Below are positions 8,661-17,469 of a stretch of 32,550 nucleotides of DNA, one piece after another. Under the pieces are notes generated by a model that worked only from the letters and a program-made list of their open reading frames with translations, made no database searches and was not told the origin of the DNA. The position numbers and the translations under genes were made by a program. Origin of the DNA: Comamonadaceae bacterium (GTDB lineage: Bacteria; Pseudomonadota; Gammaproteobacteria; Burkholderiales; Burkholderiaceae_C). The first letter of the stretch is position 1. The number at the start of each line of letters is the position of its first letter. The DNA lies in the NCBI GenBank assembly GCA_947375135.1, contig CANCER010000038.1, positions 1-32,550 of the forward strand, given 5' to 3'.

Positions 8661-9577
8661 CAGGACCTGGCTTGCGCCGCCTGTACCGCCGCCTGCAATT
8701 GGCGCGCCACGCTCTCACCCAGACGCAGGGCTGCGGCGGTGTCGGTGACGGTGGCCTGGTCGTTGGCCAGGGCCATGGACTGCACGCCTTCGGGGTCGCC
8801 CCAGGCGGCGCGCATACGCAACACGTCGCCATCGAAAGTGGCATGGGCTGCCAGCGGCATGGAGCAGCTGCCGCCCATGACGCGGCTGACCGCGCGCTCG
8901 GCGCTCACCACCAGCCAGGTGGGCATGTGCATCAGGTGCGACAGGGCCTGGACCACATCGTCGCGCCCGCTGCGCACCTCGATGCCCAGCGCGCCTTGTC
9001 CGGCGGCGGGCAGCATCTCGGTGGTCTCGAACACGGTGCGGATGCGCTCGCCCAAGCCGAGGCGCTTGAGGCCGGCAGCCGCCAGCACGATGCCGTCGTA
9101 CAGGCCCTCGTCGAGCTTGCGCAAACGCGTGTCGAGGTTGCCGCGCAAGGGCTCGATTTTGAGGTCTGGGCGCAGGGCCCGCACCAGGGCCATGCGGCGC
9201 AGGCTGGAGGTGCCTACGGTCGCACCCCGGGGCAGGTCCTGCAGCCTGGCGTATTTCGGCGAGACCCAGGCATCGCGCGGGTCTTCGCGCTCCATGACGC
9301 AGGCCAGCTCAAAGCCGGGCGGCAGTTCCATGGGCACGTCCTTGAGGGAGTGCACGGCCAGGTCGGCCTTGCCATCTTCCAGCGCGGTTTCCAGTTCCTT
9401 CACAAAGAGGCCCTTGCCACCGACCTTGCTGAGCGAGCGGTCCAGAATCTGGTCGCCCAGCGTGGTCATGCCCAGGAGGGTGACCTGGTGGCCTTGTTGC
9501 TCCAGAAGAGCCTTGACGTGGTTTGCTTGCCACAGAGCCAGGCGGCTCTCGCGGGTGGCGATGGTGAAATGTTGCAC
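8660..9577 (-). CDS. hemC: Porphobilinogen deaminase HemC
   Basis: Joins four porphobilinogens into hydroxymethylbilane (305 aa, cytosolic). Starts at GTG (9577) with AGG about nine bases before; this gives the standard N-terminus [17 protein letters not shown]. Conserved features: HSLKD with catalytic Asp80, the GTSSLRR cofactor loop at about 122-128, LRGNLDTRL at about 144-152, and Cys238 in GGSCSMP, which carries the dipyrromethane cofactor. It heads the hemCDXY operon and is divergent from ppc with only 54 bases between the two start codons, so their promoters must overlap each other or the coding ends. Confidence 0.96.
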   Translation of the reverse strand: MQHFTIATRESRLALWQANHVKALLEQQGHQVTLLGMTTLGDQILDRSLSKVGGKGLFVKELETALEDGKADLAVHSLKDVPMELPPGFELACVMEREDPRDAWVSPKYARLQDLPRGATVGTSSLRRMALVRALRPDLKIEPLRGNLDTRLRKLDEGLYDGIVLAAAGLKRLGLGERIRTVFETTEMLPAAGQGALGIEVRSGRDDVVQALSHLMHMPTWLVVSAERAVSRVMGGSCSMPLAAHATFDGDVLRMRAAWGDPEGVQSMALANDQATVTDTAAALRLGESVARQLQAAVQAAQARS

Positions 9578-9631
9578 TGCGGTAACCTGTATGTAACGAG
9601 TAGTTCTTTATGGATGCTAGCATGGTCTCCC

Positions 9632-12478
9632 ATGAAGAACCCTACCCCCCCAGCCCCCGCCGCCGCGCTTGCTGCAACAGCTACCAAGCGCAACAAAGAC
9701 AACGAACGGCCGCTGGTCGAAGACATCCGGTTTTTGGGCCGGATTCTGGGGGATGTGATCCGGGAACAGGAAGGCGATGAAGCCTACGATCTGATTGAGC
9801 AGATCCGCAAGCTGTCGGTGGCGTTCCGCCGCGACGCCGACCAGGAGGCCGACAGGGCGCTCAAAAAACTGCTGAAGGCCTTGAGCGGTGACCAGACGGT
9901 GAGCGTGATCCGCGCCTTTACCTATTTTTCGCACCTGGCCAATCTGGCCGAAGACCGCCACCACATCCGCCGCCGCGCCGTGCACGAGCGTGCCGGCGAG
10001 ACGCAGGAAGGCAGCATCGAGGTCGCCATGTCGCGCCTGCGCTGGGCCGGCATTTCGCCCCGCGTGATTTCGCAAACCCTGGCGCACAGCTATGTGGCGC
10101 CGGTGCTGACCGCCCACCCCACCGAAGTGCAGCGCAAGAGCATTTTGGATGCCGAGCGCGACATTGCCCAACTGCTGACCGCACGCGACGACATCAAGCA
10201 GCGTGCCGCCCCTTTTGAAGGCAAAAAAGACGCCCTCACGCCCAAGGAGCTGGCCGCCAACGAGGCGCACATGCGCGCCCGTGTGATGCAGCTGTGGCAG
10301 ACCCGCCTGCTGCGCTACAGCAAGCTGACCGTATCCGACGAAATTGAAAACGCGCTGAGCTATTACGAGTCCACCTTCCTGCGCGAGATCCCCAAGCTCT
10401 ACGCAGAACTCGAAGGCCTGCTGGGCACCCAGCCGGTGCACACCTTTTTGCGCATGGGCCAGTGGATTGGCGGGGACCGCGACGGCAACCCCAACGTCAG
10501 CGCCCAGACATTGGAGTACGCCCTGCGCCGCCAGAGCGAAGTGGCGCTGCGCCATTACCTCACCGAGGTGCATTACCTGGGGGGTGAGCTGTCTATCAGC
10601 GCCCTGCTCAACAACTGCACGCCCGAGATGCTGGCCCTGGCCGAGCGCTCGCCTGACACCAACGCGCACCGCAAGGACGAGCCCTACCGCCGGGCGCTTA
10701 CCGGCGTTTATGCCCGCCTGGCCGCCACCCTTTTTGACCTGACCGGCACCAGCGCCGCGCGCCATGCCGTGGCACCACAAAACGCCTACACCTTGGCGGA
10801 AGAATTCATTGCAGACCTGCGCGTGATCGAAGCCTCGCTCAAGGCCTTCCACGGCGGGGCGCTGACAGCCCAGCGCCTGCACCCGCTGATCCGCGCCGTC
10901 GAAGTGTTCGGCTTCCATCTGGCCACGGTCGATTTACGCCAAAGCTCCGACAAGCACGAAGAAGTGGTGGCTGAACTGCTGGCCACCGCCCGTGTGGAAT
11001 CCGCCTACCAGGCGCTGGACGAAACGGCCAAGCGCGCGCTGCTGCTGCGCCTGCTCAACGATGCCCGCCCGTTGCGCGTACATGGTGCCGCCTACTCGGC
11101 CCATGCAACTGCCGAACTGGCCATCTTCACCATGGCCAAGGACATGCGCGCGCGCTTCGGCCATGAGGCGATTCGCCACTACATCATCAGCCACACCGAA
11201 ACCGTGAGCGATTTGCTGGAAGTGCTGCTGCTGCAAAAAGAAGTGGGCCTGATGCAAGGCACGCTGGACGCGCAGGGCCACACCGACCTGATCGTGGTGC
11301 CGCTGTTTGAAACCATTGAAGACCTGCGCAACGCCGCACCCATCATGCGGGACTTCTACGCCCTGCCCGGCGTGGCCGAATTGGTCAAACGCAGCGGCAG
11401 CGAGCAGGACATCATGCTGGGCTACTCCGACAGCAACAAGGACGGCGGCATCTTCACCAGCAACTGGGAGCTGTACCGCGCCGAGATTGCCCTGGTCGAA
11501 TTGTTCGACGTGCTGGCCAACAGCCACAACATCCAGCTGCGCATGTTCCACGGCCGTGGTGGCACGGTCGGGCGCGGCGGCGGCCCCAGCTACCAGGCCA
11601 TCCTGGCCCAGCCCCCCGGCACCGTGCGCGGCCAGATCCGCCTGACCGAGCAGGGTGAAGTGATCGGCTCCAAATACGCCAACCCGGAGATCGGCCGGCG
11701 CAACCTGGAGACCCTGGTCGCGGCCACCCTGGAAGCCACGCTCTTGCAGCCCACCAAGTCGGCCACCAAGGCCTACCTGGATGCGGCCGCCGAGTTGTCA
11801 CAGCTCAGCATGTCGGCCTACCGCGCCCTGGTCTACGAGACCCCCGGCTTCACCGAATACTTTTTCAGCTCCACACCGCTGCGCGAGATTGCCGAACTCA
11901 ACATCGGCTCGCGCCCGGCCTCGCGCAAGGCCACGCAAGCCATTGAAGACCTGCGCGCCATCCCCTGGGGCTTTAGTTGGGGCCAGTGTCGTCTCACGTT
12001 ACCGGGCTGGTTTGGCTTCGGCTCGGCCGTCAGCGCCTTCATCCAGGGCGCCACACCGGCACAAAGCAAGGAGCGCCTGGCCTTGCTGCAGCGCATGTAC
12101 AAGCAGTGGCCCTTCTTCAAGACCCTGCTCTCCAACATGGACATGGTGATGGCCAAGAGCGATCTGGCCCTGGCCTCGCGCTATGCCGAACTGGTGAGCG
12201 ACGCCAAGCTGCGCAAGAAGATTTTCAGCGCCATCGAGGCCGAGTGGCACGCCACCGCCCATGCACTGGTGCAGATCACCGGTGAGAAGCAGCGCTTGGC
12301 CAACAACGCCGCCCTGCAACGCTCCATCAAGCACCGCTTCCCCTACATCGACCCGCTGCACCACCTGCAGGTGGAGTTGGTGCGTCGCTACCGCGCCGGC
12401 ATTGCCGACGAGCGCGTGCAGCGCGGGATACACATCTCGATCAACGGGATTGCGGCGGGCTTGCGCAATACGGGTTAA
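9632..12478 (+). CDS. ppc: Phosphoenolpyruvate carboxylase
   Basis: Anaplerotic enzyme turning phosphoenolpyruvate and bicarbonate into oxaloacetate (948 aa from ATG 9632, slightly longer than the ~880 aa E. coli enzyme because of an Ala/Pro/Lys-rich N-terminus). Key motifs: [13 protein letters not shown] with catalytic His162; [40 protein letters not shown] with His640 and the Gly-rich loop; and the conserved C-terminus [12 protein letters not shown]. An in-frame ATG at 9614 is an alternative start; neither has a strong ribosome site. The open frame continues far upstream antisense to hemC, but that part shows no PEPC similarity and is excluded. Divergent from hemC, convergent with the dioxygenase gene. 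Confidence 0.97.
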   Translation: MKNPTPPAPAAALAATATKRNKDNERPLVEDIRFLGRILGDVIREQEGDEAYDLIEQIRKLSVAFRRDADQEADRALKKLLKALSGDQTVSVIRAFTYFSHLANLAEDRHHIRRRAVHERAGETQEGSIEVAMSRLRWAGISPRVISQTLAHSYVAPVLTAHPTEVQRKSILDAERDIAQLLTARDDIKQRAAPFEGKKDALTPKELAANEAHMRARVMQLWQTRLLRYSKLTVSDEIENALSYYESTFLREIPKLYAELEGLLGTQPVHTFLRMGQWIGGDRDGNPNVSAQTLEYALRRQSEVALRHYLTEVHYLGGELSISALLNNCTPEMLALAERSPDTNAHRKDEPYRRALTGVYARLAATLFDLTGTSAARHAVAPQNAYTLAEEFIADLRVIEASLKAFHGGALTAQRLHPLIRAVEVFGFHLATVDLRQSSDKHEEVVAELLATARVESAYQALDETAKRALLLRLLNDARPLRVHGAAYSAHATAELAIFTMAKDMRARFGHEAIRHYIISHTETVSDLLEVLLLQKEVGLMQGTLDAQGHTDLIVVPLFETIEDLRNAAPIMRDFYALPGVAELVKRSGSEQDIMLGYSDSNKDGGIFTSNWELYRAEIALVELFDVLANSHNIQLRMFHGRGGTVGRGGGPSYQAILAQPPGTVRGQIRLTEQGEVIGSKYANPEIGRRNLETLVAATLEATLLQPTKSATKAYLDAAAELSQLSMSAYRALVYETPGFTEYFFSSTPLREIAELNIGSRPASRKATQAIEDLRAIPWGFSWGQCRLTLPGWFGFGSAVSAFIQGATPAQSKERLALLQRMYKQWPFFKTLLSNMDMVMAKSDLALASRYAELVSDAKLRKKIFSAIEAEWHATAHALVQITGEKQRLANNAALQRSIKHRFPYIDPLHHLQVELVRRYRAGIADERVQRGIHISINGIAAGLRNTG

Positions 12479-12486
12479 GACAGATA

Positions 12487-12518
12487 CGGCCGTCCTGCGG
12501 GATGACCTGCGACGGCCG
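12487..12518. terminator. Hairpin between convergent ppc and dioxygenase genes
   Basis: CGGCCGTC at 12487-12494 pairs perfectly with GACGGCCG at 12511-12518. Inside, GCGGG at 12497-12501 pairs with CCTGC at 12506-12510 around an ATGA loop, leaving a two-base bulge. It fills the 51-base gap between two stop codons. There is no T-tract on either side, so it is a stable structure that may protect or end both transcripts, but not a textbook intrinsic terminator. Confidence 0.5.
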
Positions 12519-12529
12519 CGAAAACCGTT

Positions 12530-13330
12530 CTAGCCGAACTGGTAATTGCCCATGTCCACCGCCAGCACATGGTCGACAAAAATGCGCGCACCGCGGTCAG
12601 CGCCTGCGGCACCGGCCACCACCATGAGCGGAATCAGATGGTCTTCCTGCGGGTGGGCCAGTCGGGCCTGGGGCGCTTGCATCCAGTCCACCAGCATCTG
12701 GTTGCGCAAGGCCGCGTCGGGCTGTGTCACGGCCGCATTCAGATACTGCTCAAAAGCGGCGGCCACCGGCGTGGAGGCCGGGTTACCAAAGCCGCGCATG
12801 TTGTGGTAGGTCAGGCCACTGCCCACGATCAGAATGCCTTCGTCGCGCAATGGAGCGAGCAGTTGTCCGACGCGGATATGTTCGGCCGCGTCGTAGCCGG
12901 ACTTCAGGGACAGCAACACGACCGGCATGTCGGCCTGCGGATACATCAGGCCCAGCGGCACGAAGGTGCCGTGGTCCAAACCGCGCGCCGGGTCCGGCAG
13001 GCACGCAACACCACCCGCAGCCAGCAGCCCGGTGACGCGTGCGGCCAGTGCCGGTGAGCCGGGCGCAGGGTATTGCAGGCTGTAGGTATGGGGAGGAAAG
13101 CCGTAGTAGTCGTAGTCCATGGGCGGATGCGCAGAGGTCGACACGCTGAACTGCGCCGCCTCCCAATGCCCGGTAATCACCAGCACGGCCTTGGGCCGCG
13201 CAGGCAAGCGCGCGGGCAGGGCCGCAAATTCCTGTGCGGTCCTGGCAAACATCTCGCGCATGCCGTCCACAAAGGGCCAGGGGCCACCCCCGTGGGATAC
13301 AAACAGGGTGGGTAATTTGCTGCCGGTCAT
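12530..13330 (-). CDS. LigB-superfamily extradiol dioxygenase, DODA type
   Basis: 266 aa, matching the 4,5-DOPA extradiol dioxygenase (YgiD) group of class III ring-cleaving enzymes. Visible: SHGGGPWPF with His13, TGHWEA with His55, GLDHGTFVPLG with His120, and YHNMRGF with His176; His13 and His55 are the expected non-haem iron ligands in this family. It starts at ATG 13330 and ends facing ppc. There are no aromatic-degradation neighbours, so the natural substrate cannot be told; stand-alone DODA-like proteins in bacteria are common and mostly uncharacterised. Possible alternatives are an uncharacterised catechol-type substrate or a quinone-damage role. Confidence 0.88.
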   Translation of the reverse strand: MTGSKLPTLFVSHGGGPWPFVDGMREMFARTAQEFAALPARLPARPKAVLVITGHWEAAQFSVSTSAHPPMDYDYYGFPPHTYSLQYPAPGSPALAARVTGLLAAGGVACLPDPARGLDHGTFVPLGLMYPQADMPVVLLSLKSGYDAAEHIRVGQLLAPLRDEGILIVGSGLTYHNMRGFGNPASTPVAAAFEQYLNAAVTQPDAALRNQMLVDWMQAPQARLAHPQEDHLIPLMVVAGAAGADRGARIFVDHVLAVDMGNYQFG

Positions 13331-13378
13331 TGCGTGCCTTTCGTGTGCTGCAAGCCATTATGCGTGTCCCGTGCAAGA

Positions 13379-13396
13379 CTGCGCAGCACTGCGCAG
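13379..13396. promoter_or_regulatory. Tandem CTGCGCAG palindromes in divergent intergenic region
   Basis: Two copies of CTGCGCAG (13379-13386 and 13389-13396) lie in the 111-base gap between the divergent dioxygenase and DMT-exporter genes. Their centres are 10 bases apart, one helical turn, which would suit a protein binding as two dimers. No matching regulator is recognised; the pattern could also be chance in GC-rich DNA. Confidence 0.25.
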
Positions 13397-13441
13397 GCCC
13401 CCCTGGCCTGTATGCTCGAGCGCCTCACCGACCCGCCCGCC

Positions 13442-14311
13442 ATGAACCTTCGCCCAAGCCCCAGCACCATCCGCCTCCTGCCGTTTTTGTTTGTGGTGTT
13501 GTGGTCCACCGGATTTATTGGCGCACGCCTGGGCCTGCCGCATATCCAGCCGCTGACCTTTTTGCTTTTGCGCTACATCGCCGTGCTGTGTTGCATGCTG
13601 CCCATCGCCTGGCTCAGCCGCGCACCCTGGCCGCACAGCGCGCGCCAGTGGTTGCACATCGGCGTGGCCGGGTTGCTGGTGCATGGCCTGTATCTGGGCG
13701 GGGTGTTTATTGCCATTTCGTTGGGGCTGCCTGCGGGCGTGGCCAGCCTGGTGGTGGGCGTGCAACCGCTGCTGACGGCCATCGGTGCAGGCTTTGTGCT
13801 GGGCGCCACGGTAAGCCGGCGCCAGTGGACGGGCTTGTTGCTGGGTCTGGTGGGCGTTGCGCTGGTGGTCTCGGGGAAGCTGGGGCTGGAGTTTGGCGTT
13901 CAGGCCCTGGTGCCGGTGCTTGTGGCCCTGTTGGCCATTACCGCTGGCACGCTGTACCAGAAGAAGTTTTGCCCGGTGTTTGACTGGCGCACCGGCGCGG
14001 TGGCGCAGTTCCTGCCCACTGCGGTGTTGACCGGTGTGGCCGCAGCCCTCACCGAGAACTTTCAGATCCAATGGACCGGCGAGCTGTTTTTTGCGTTGGG
14101 CTGGCTGGTGCTGGTGCTGTCGATCGGTGCGGTGAGCTTGCTGAACTGGCTGATACGCCACAGCAACGCCGTCAACGTGGCCAGCCTGTTCTACCTGGTG
14201 CCGCCCAGCACCGCCTTGTTTGCCTGGGCCCTGTTTGGCAACACTCTGTCGGGCGTAGCCCTTTTTGGCTTGGCACTCACCGTGGGCGGCGTCTACCTGG
14301 CGCGCAAGTAA
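13442..14311 (+). CDS. EamA/DMT-superfamily exporter
   Basis: 289 aa inner-membrane protein with about ten hydrophobic segments in two EamA repeats (for example LPFLFVVLWSTGFIGARLG at the start and SIGAVSLLNWL in the second half, ending GLALTVGGVYLARK). ATG 13442 is preferred because MNLRPSP leads straight into the first membrane segment; an in-frame ATG at 13412 would add ten residues. The family exports amino acids, nucleosides or other metabolites, but the sequence does not tell which. It is divergent from the dioxygenase gene and stands alone. Confidence 0.88.
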   Translation: MNLRPSPSTIRLLPFLFVVLWSTGFIGARLGLPHIQPLTFLLLRYIAVLCCMLPIAWLSRAPWPHSARQWLHIGVAGLLVHGLYLGGVFIAISLGLPAGVASLVVGVQPLLTAIGAGFVLGATVSRRQWTGLLLGLVGVALVVSGKLGLEFGVQALVPVLVALLAITAGTLYQKKFCPVFDWRTGAVAQFLPTAVLTGVAAALTENFQIQWTGELFFALGWLVLVLSIGAVSLLNWLIRHSNAVNVASLFYLVPPSTALFAWALFGNTLSGVALFGLALTVGGVYLARK

Positions 14312-14349
14312 AAGGGCACAGGCCCGGGCACAGAAACCGTCACCGTTAC

Positions 14350-14363
14350 GTGACATATGTCAA
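14350..14363 (+). promoter_or_regulatory. FNR/CRP-family box upstream of universal stress gene
   Basis: GTGAC-ATAT-GTCAA, one base from the TTGAC-N4-GTCAA form recognised by FNR/FixK/Dnr-type regulators; the inner 12 bases are a perfect palindrome. A possible -10 element TATGCT lies at 14385-14390, which would put the transcription start near 14397 and the box centre at about -40.5, the usual place for activation by this family. The stress gene ATG follows at 14430. Confidence 0.6.
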
Positions 14364-14429
14364 ATACGCCGCGTACCAACACGCTATGCTCAGTCCACGA
14401 ATTCACCCCATTTACAGGAGCAAATTTCC

Positions 14430-14822
14430 ATGACGATACTCGTAGCCTATGTTCCCCGCCCCGAAGGCCAAGCCGCTTTGGAGAAAGGCATTGAGCTGGC
14501 CAAAGAACGCAACGAATTCCTGATCGTGGTCAACGCCACACCGGGCGGCACGGGCGAAGACCCCTCGCGCGCCGATGCACAAGACGTGGAGCGCGTGGAG
14601 CAGTTGATCTCCGTGTCCGGCATCCAGTCCGAATTCAAGCAGTTTGTGCGCGGCAAGAATGCCGTGGAAGAGTTGGAAGAAATGGTGCGCGCCCACCACG
14701 TTTCCATGCTGGTGATCGGTCTGCGCAAGCGCAGTGCGGTGGGCAAGCTGATCATGGGCAGCATGGCGCAGGAAATTTTGATGACCATCCCCTGCCCCAT
14801 CCTGGCCGTCAAAGCCGACTGA
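14430..14822 (+). CDS. Universal stress protein (UspA family)
   Basis: 130 aa, one Usp domain. ATG 14430 is fixed by AGGAG at 14416-14420. The N-terminal strand MTILVAYVPRPEG and the C-terminal segment GLRKRSAVGKLIMGSMAQEIL, ending IPCPILAVKAD, match the family. The loop before GSMAQ is GLRKRSAVGK rather than the GxxGxG ATP-binding form, so ATP binding is uncertain. The gene is monocistronic, convergent with the DMT exporter. The FNR-family box upstream suggests induction by low oxygen, as known for several Usp genes in other Proteobacteria. Confidence 0.92.
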   Translation: MTILVAYVPRPEGQAALEKGIELAKERNEFLIVVNATPGGTGEDPSRADAQDVERVEQLISVSGIQSEFKQFVRGKNAVEELEEMVRAHHVSMLVIGLRKRSAVGKLIMGSMAQEILMTIPCPILAVKAD

Positions 14823-14846
14823 TTGCCCGCCGGACGGGCGGCACTG

Positions 14847-15698
14847 CTAGCGAGGCGCTGAACGCGCCTTGCCCCAGATGACCAGTGCCACGCCACCCAG
14901 TATGACCACCGAGGTCACGGAAAGCCGCAGCGTGACAGGCTCGCCCAGAAAGGCCACCGCCCCCAATGCGGCCAGCGCCGGCACGGTGAGTTGAATGGAG
15001 GCCGCCGTGGTCGGTGACAGGCCGCGCAAGGCGGTATACCAAATGGAATAGCCCAGGCCGGAGGCCAATGCGCCCGATGCCACGGCATAGAGCAATCCGA
15101 TGGGCTCGACATGTGCCGAGCCCAGGGTCACAAGGCTCAGAAGCAAGGCCAGCAAGGCAGCCCGCCAGAAGTTGCCCGCGGTGACTGCCGTGGCATCGCC
15201 CTTGCCGCGCCCACGCAAGGAATACACGCCCCAGGCCACCCCGGCGCAGACCATCAGCAGCGAGCCGCGCCAGGGCGGCGACGCCAGACCCGGCAGCAGC
15301 ATCTCCACCAACCCGACACAAGCGCCAGCCAGACCGGTCCACTGCAAAGCCTGCAGACGCTCGCCGCGCCACAAGCCCACCGCAATCATGGTGAGCTGCA
15401 CCGCCCCGAACAGCAGCAGCGCGCCGGTGGCCGTGTTGAGTTGCAGATAGGCCGCCGAAAACCCCGCGGCATAGACAAACAGGGCCCAAGCCGAGGGCCA
15501 GTCGCCACTTTGGGAGAAGGCCCCGCTGCGCAAGCGCACGATCAGGGCCAGTACCACCGCACCGGAAAGCAGGCGCACCGAGGTGAAGCTGGCCGCATCG
15601 ATGCTGGAGCTTTTCAGTGCCAGACGGCACAGCAGGGAGTTACCGGCAAAGGCCAGCATGGCCAGGGCGGCCAGCAGCAGTACGCGCAACATGCTCAT
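14847..15698 (-). CDS. EamA/DMT-superfamily exporter (second copy)
   Basis: 283 aa from ATG 15698 (MSMLRVLLLAALAMLAFAGNSLL), chosen because the protein then begins at the first membrane segment; an in-frame GTG at 15767 and an ATG at 15758 add a soluble stretch without family resemblance. About ten membrane segments in two EamA repeats; the end, SVVILGGVALVIWGKARSAPR, is typical. It differs strongly from the exporter at 13442, so the two are not a recent duplication. Substrate unknown. It lies downstream of the oxidoreductase operon on the same strand, 140 bases away. Confidence 0.87.
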   Translation of the reverse strand: MSMLRVLLLAALAMLAFAGNSLLCRLALKSSSIDAASFTSVRLLSGAVVLALIVRLRSGAFSQSGDWPSAWALFVYAAGFSAAYLQLNTATGALLLFGAVQLTMIAVGLWRGERLQALQWTGLAGACVGLVEMLLPGLASPPWRGSLLMVCAGVAWGVYSLRGRGKGDATAVTAGNFWRAALLALLLSLVTLGSAHVEPIGLLYAVASGALASGLGYSIWYTALRGLSPTTAASIQLTVPALAALGAVAFLGEPVTLRLSVTSVVILGGVALVIWGKARSAPR

Positions 15699-15815
15699 CG
15701 TCGGGGGCGGCGCCAGGCACCGGCTGGGATCAAGGGATTTGAAAAGGCTGCATTGCATGGAGCGCACATCTTACGTGCGCCCGCCCGTGCGGCGCAGAAT
15801 ACTTGCGCAAAACCG

Positions 15816-15835
15816 CACCGCAATGCGCTGCGGTG
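15816..15835 (-). terminator. Possible terminator of the 2-oxoacid oxidoreductase operon
   Basis: Just after the last gene's stop the minus strand reads CACCGCA-GCGCAT-TGCGGTG, a 7-bp stem with a 6-base loop, then CGG and four T. The short T-run and the three-base offset make it a weak intrinsic terminator at best. The next gene on the strand (DMT exporter) starts 117 bases further on. Confidence 0.4.
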
Positions 15836-15838
15836 TCC

Positions 15839-17467
15839 TCAACTCAACTCGGGCACCATGTCGATGGCACCGCAGGGGCATTCCGCAGCGCAGATGCCGC
15901 AACCCTTGCAGTAGTCGTAGTTGAACGCGAAGCGCTTGCCTGTGCCGAGCTTGATCACCGCGTTGTCCGGGCACACGCCGTAGCAGTTGTCGCACTCAAA
16001 GCAGTTGCCGCAACTTAAGCAGCGGCGGGCTTCAAATAGCGCGTTGCTTTCGGTCAAGCCCCCTTGCACCTCGTCAAAGCTGCTGGTGCGCCGGGCAATT
16101 TCCAGCTGCGGGCGCACGGTCTTGGGCGCGTCGCTGTAATACCAGCTGTTAATGCGGTCAAAGCTGGCCAGCGCATGCTTGGCCACCGGCGCAATGGTCT
16201 GGCCGCGCAGCCAGGCGTCGATGTTGCGCGCCGCCTTTTTGCCGTGGCCCACGGCGATGGTCACATTGCGGTCGGCCGGCACCATGTCGCCACCAGCAAA
16301 CAGGCCCGGGTGGCCGGTCATCATGGTCAGCGGGTCGACCTTGACCACGCCTTTGTTGACCTCCAGACCCTGCACACCTTCGAGCAACGACAGGTCCACA
16401 TCCTGACCCAGGGCCAGCACCAGGGAGTCGGCCTCCAGGCTTTCAAACTCGCCGGTGGGTTGCGGATTGCCCTTGTCGTCCAGCACCATTTTTTCGACGG
16501 TGAGCCTGCCGCCATCGGCCTGCTTGATGGTGGACAGCCACTTGACCATCACGCCCTCTTGCAGCGCCTCTTCCACCTCAAAGTCGTGCGCCGGCATCTT
16601 CTCGCGGTTGCGCCGGTAGACGATGATGGCCTCGGTGGCGCCCAGGCGCTTGGCGGTGCGGGCCACGTCGATGGCGGTGTTGCCTCCGCCATAGACCACC
16701 ACGCGGCGGCCCAGCATGGGTTTGTCTTCGCCCTCCATGGAGCGCAGCACGGAGACGGCGTCCAGAATGTGGGACGAATCCTTGGCCGGAATAAAGGCAC
16801 GCTTGGCGATGTGGGCGCCAACCGCCAAAAAGGCAGCATCAAATTGGCCCTCGGCCATGGTGGCGGCAATGTTGTTCACCTTGACACCCAGCTCCACCGC
16901 CACGCCCATGGCGACGATGCGCTGCATCTCGGCCTCCAGCACCTCGCGCGGCAGGCGGTATTTGGGGATGCCAAAGCGCATCATGCCGCCCATCAGCGGG
17001 CCGGCTTCCTTGACGGTGACGCGGTGACCGAGCCGGCGCAGCTGGTAGGCGGCCGACATACCGGACGGGCCCGCGCCCACCACCAGCACATGCTTACCCG
17101 ATTCAGCCGCAGGTTCCGGCAACTTCCAGCCGTTTTTCAGCGCCTCATCGCCCAGAAAACGTTCCACCGAGTTGATGCCCACCGGTGCATCGATCTGACC
17201 GCGGTTGCACTTGCCCTCGCAGGAGTGGTAGCACACCCTGCCCATGATGGCGGGAAACGGGTTGTCGCGCACCAGGTGCTGCCAGGCTTCCAGGTAGTTG
17301 CCGCTCTCGGCATGGAAGAGCCAGCCCTGGATGTCTTCACCGGCGGGGCATTGCGCATTGCAGGGCGGCAGGCGGTCTACATAGACCGGACGCTCGGTGC
17401 GCCAGGAGCCGGTTTTGTTGGCCAGCGAGGAGCCGGGATTGAGCGTGATGGCAAAAGGTTTTTCCAT
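15839..17467 (-). CDS. GltD-like NAD(P)H-binding flavoprotein with ferredoxin domain, partner of 2-oxoacid oxidoreductase
   Basis: 542 aa. N-terminal Fe-S segment with Cys36, Cys40, Cys79, Cys83 and Cys87 as in the glutamate synthase small subunit; FAD site GAGPSG at 131-136; second dinucleotide site YGGGNTAID at about 259-267 for NADPH; AGGD at 391-394. The C-terminus carries a ferredoxin domain with ten cysteines in two groups (483, 486, 489, 492, 495, 499 and 520, 523, 526, 530), enough for two [4Fe-4S] clusters. No glutamate synthase large subunit is nearby; instead it follows the beta subunit by two bases. It therefore most likely replaces the delta (ferredoxin) subunit and passes electrons between the enzyme and NADP(H) or ferredoxin. 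The direction of flow cannot be read from sequence. Confidence 0.9.
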   Translation of the reverse strand: MEKPFAITLNPGSSLANKTGSWRTERPVYVDRLPPCNAQCPAGEDIQGWLFHAESGNYLEAWQHLVRDNPFPAIMGRVCYHSCEGKCNRGQIDAPVGINSVERFLGDEALKNGWKLPEPAAESGKHVLVVGAGPSGMSAAYQLRRLGHRVTVKEAGPLMGGMMRFGIPKYRLPREVLEAEMQRIVAMGVAVELGVKVNNIAATMAEGQFDAAFLAVGAHIAKRAFIPAKDSSHILDAVSVLRSMEGEDKPMLGRRVVVYGGGNTAIDVARTAKRLGATEAIIVYRRNREKMPAHDFEVEEALQEGVMVKWLSTIKQADGGRLTVEKMVLDDKGNPQPTGEFESLEADSLVLALGQDVDLSLLEGVQGLEVNKGVVKVDPLTMMTGHPGLFAGGDMVPADRNVTIAVGHGKKAARNIDAWLRGQTIAPVAKHALASFDRINSWYYSDAPKTVRPQLEIARRTSSFDEVQGGLTESNALFEARRCLSCGNCFECDNCYGVCPDNAVIKLGTGKRFAFNYDYCKGCGICAAECPCGAIDMVPELS

Positions 17468-17469
17468 GG

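Noticed and set aside
8672..9631. Upstream in-frame extension of ppc over hemC
   Set aside because: Runs antisense to hemC; PEPC similarity begins only after about 9632.
9617..10918. 433-codon frame antisense to ppc
   Set aside because: Mirror of PEPC codons; low-complexity His/Gln/Gly-rich product and no ribosome site.
14825..14839. GCCCG/CGGGC hairpin between the stress protein and the DMT exporter
   Set aside because: Only 5 bp with no T-tract on either strand.
15033..15040. GGTATACC palindrome as a third operator of the urate regulator
   Set aside because: It lies inside a DMT exporter gene, lacks the flanking A/T arms and shares only the GTATAC centre.
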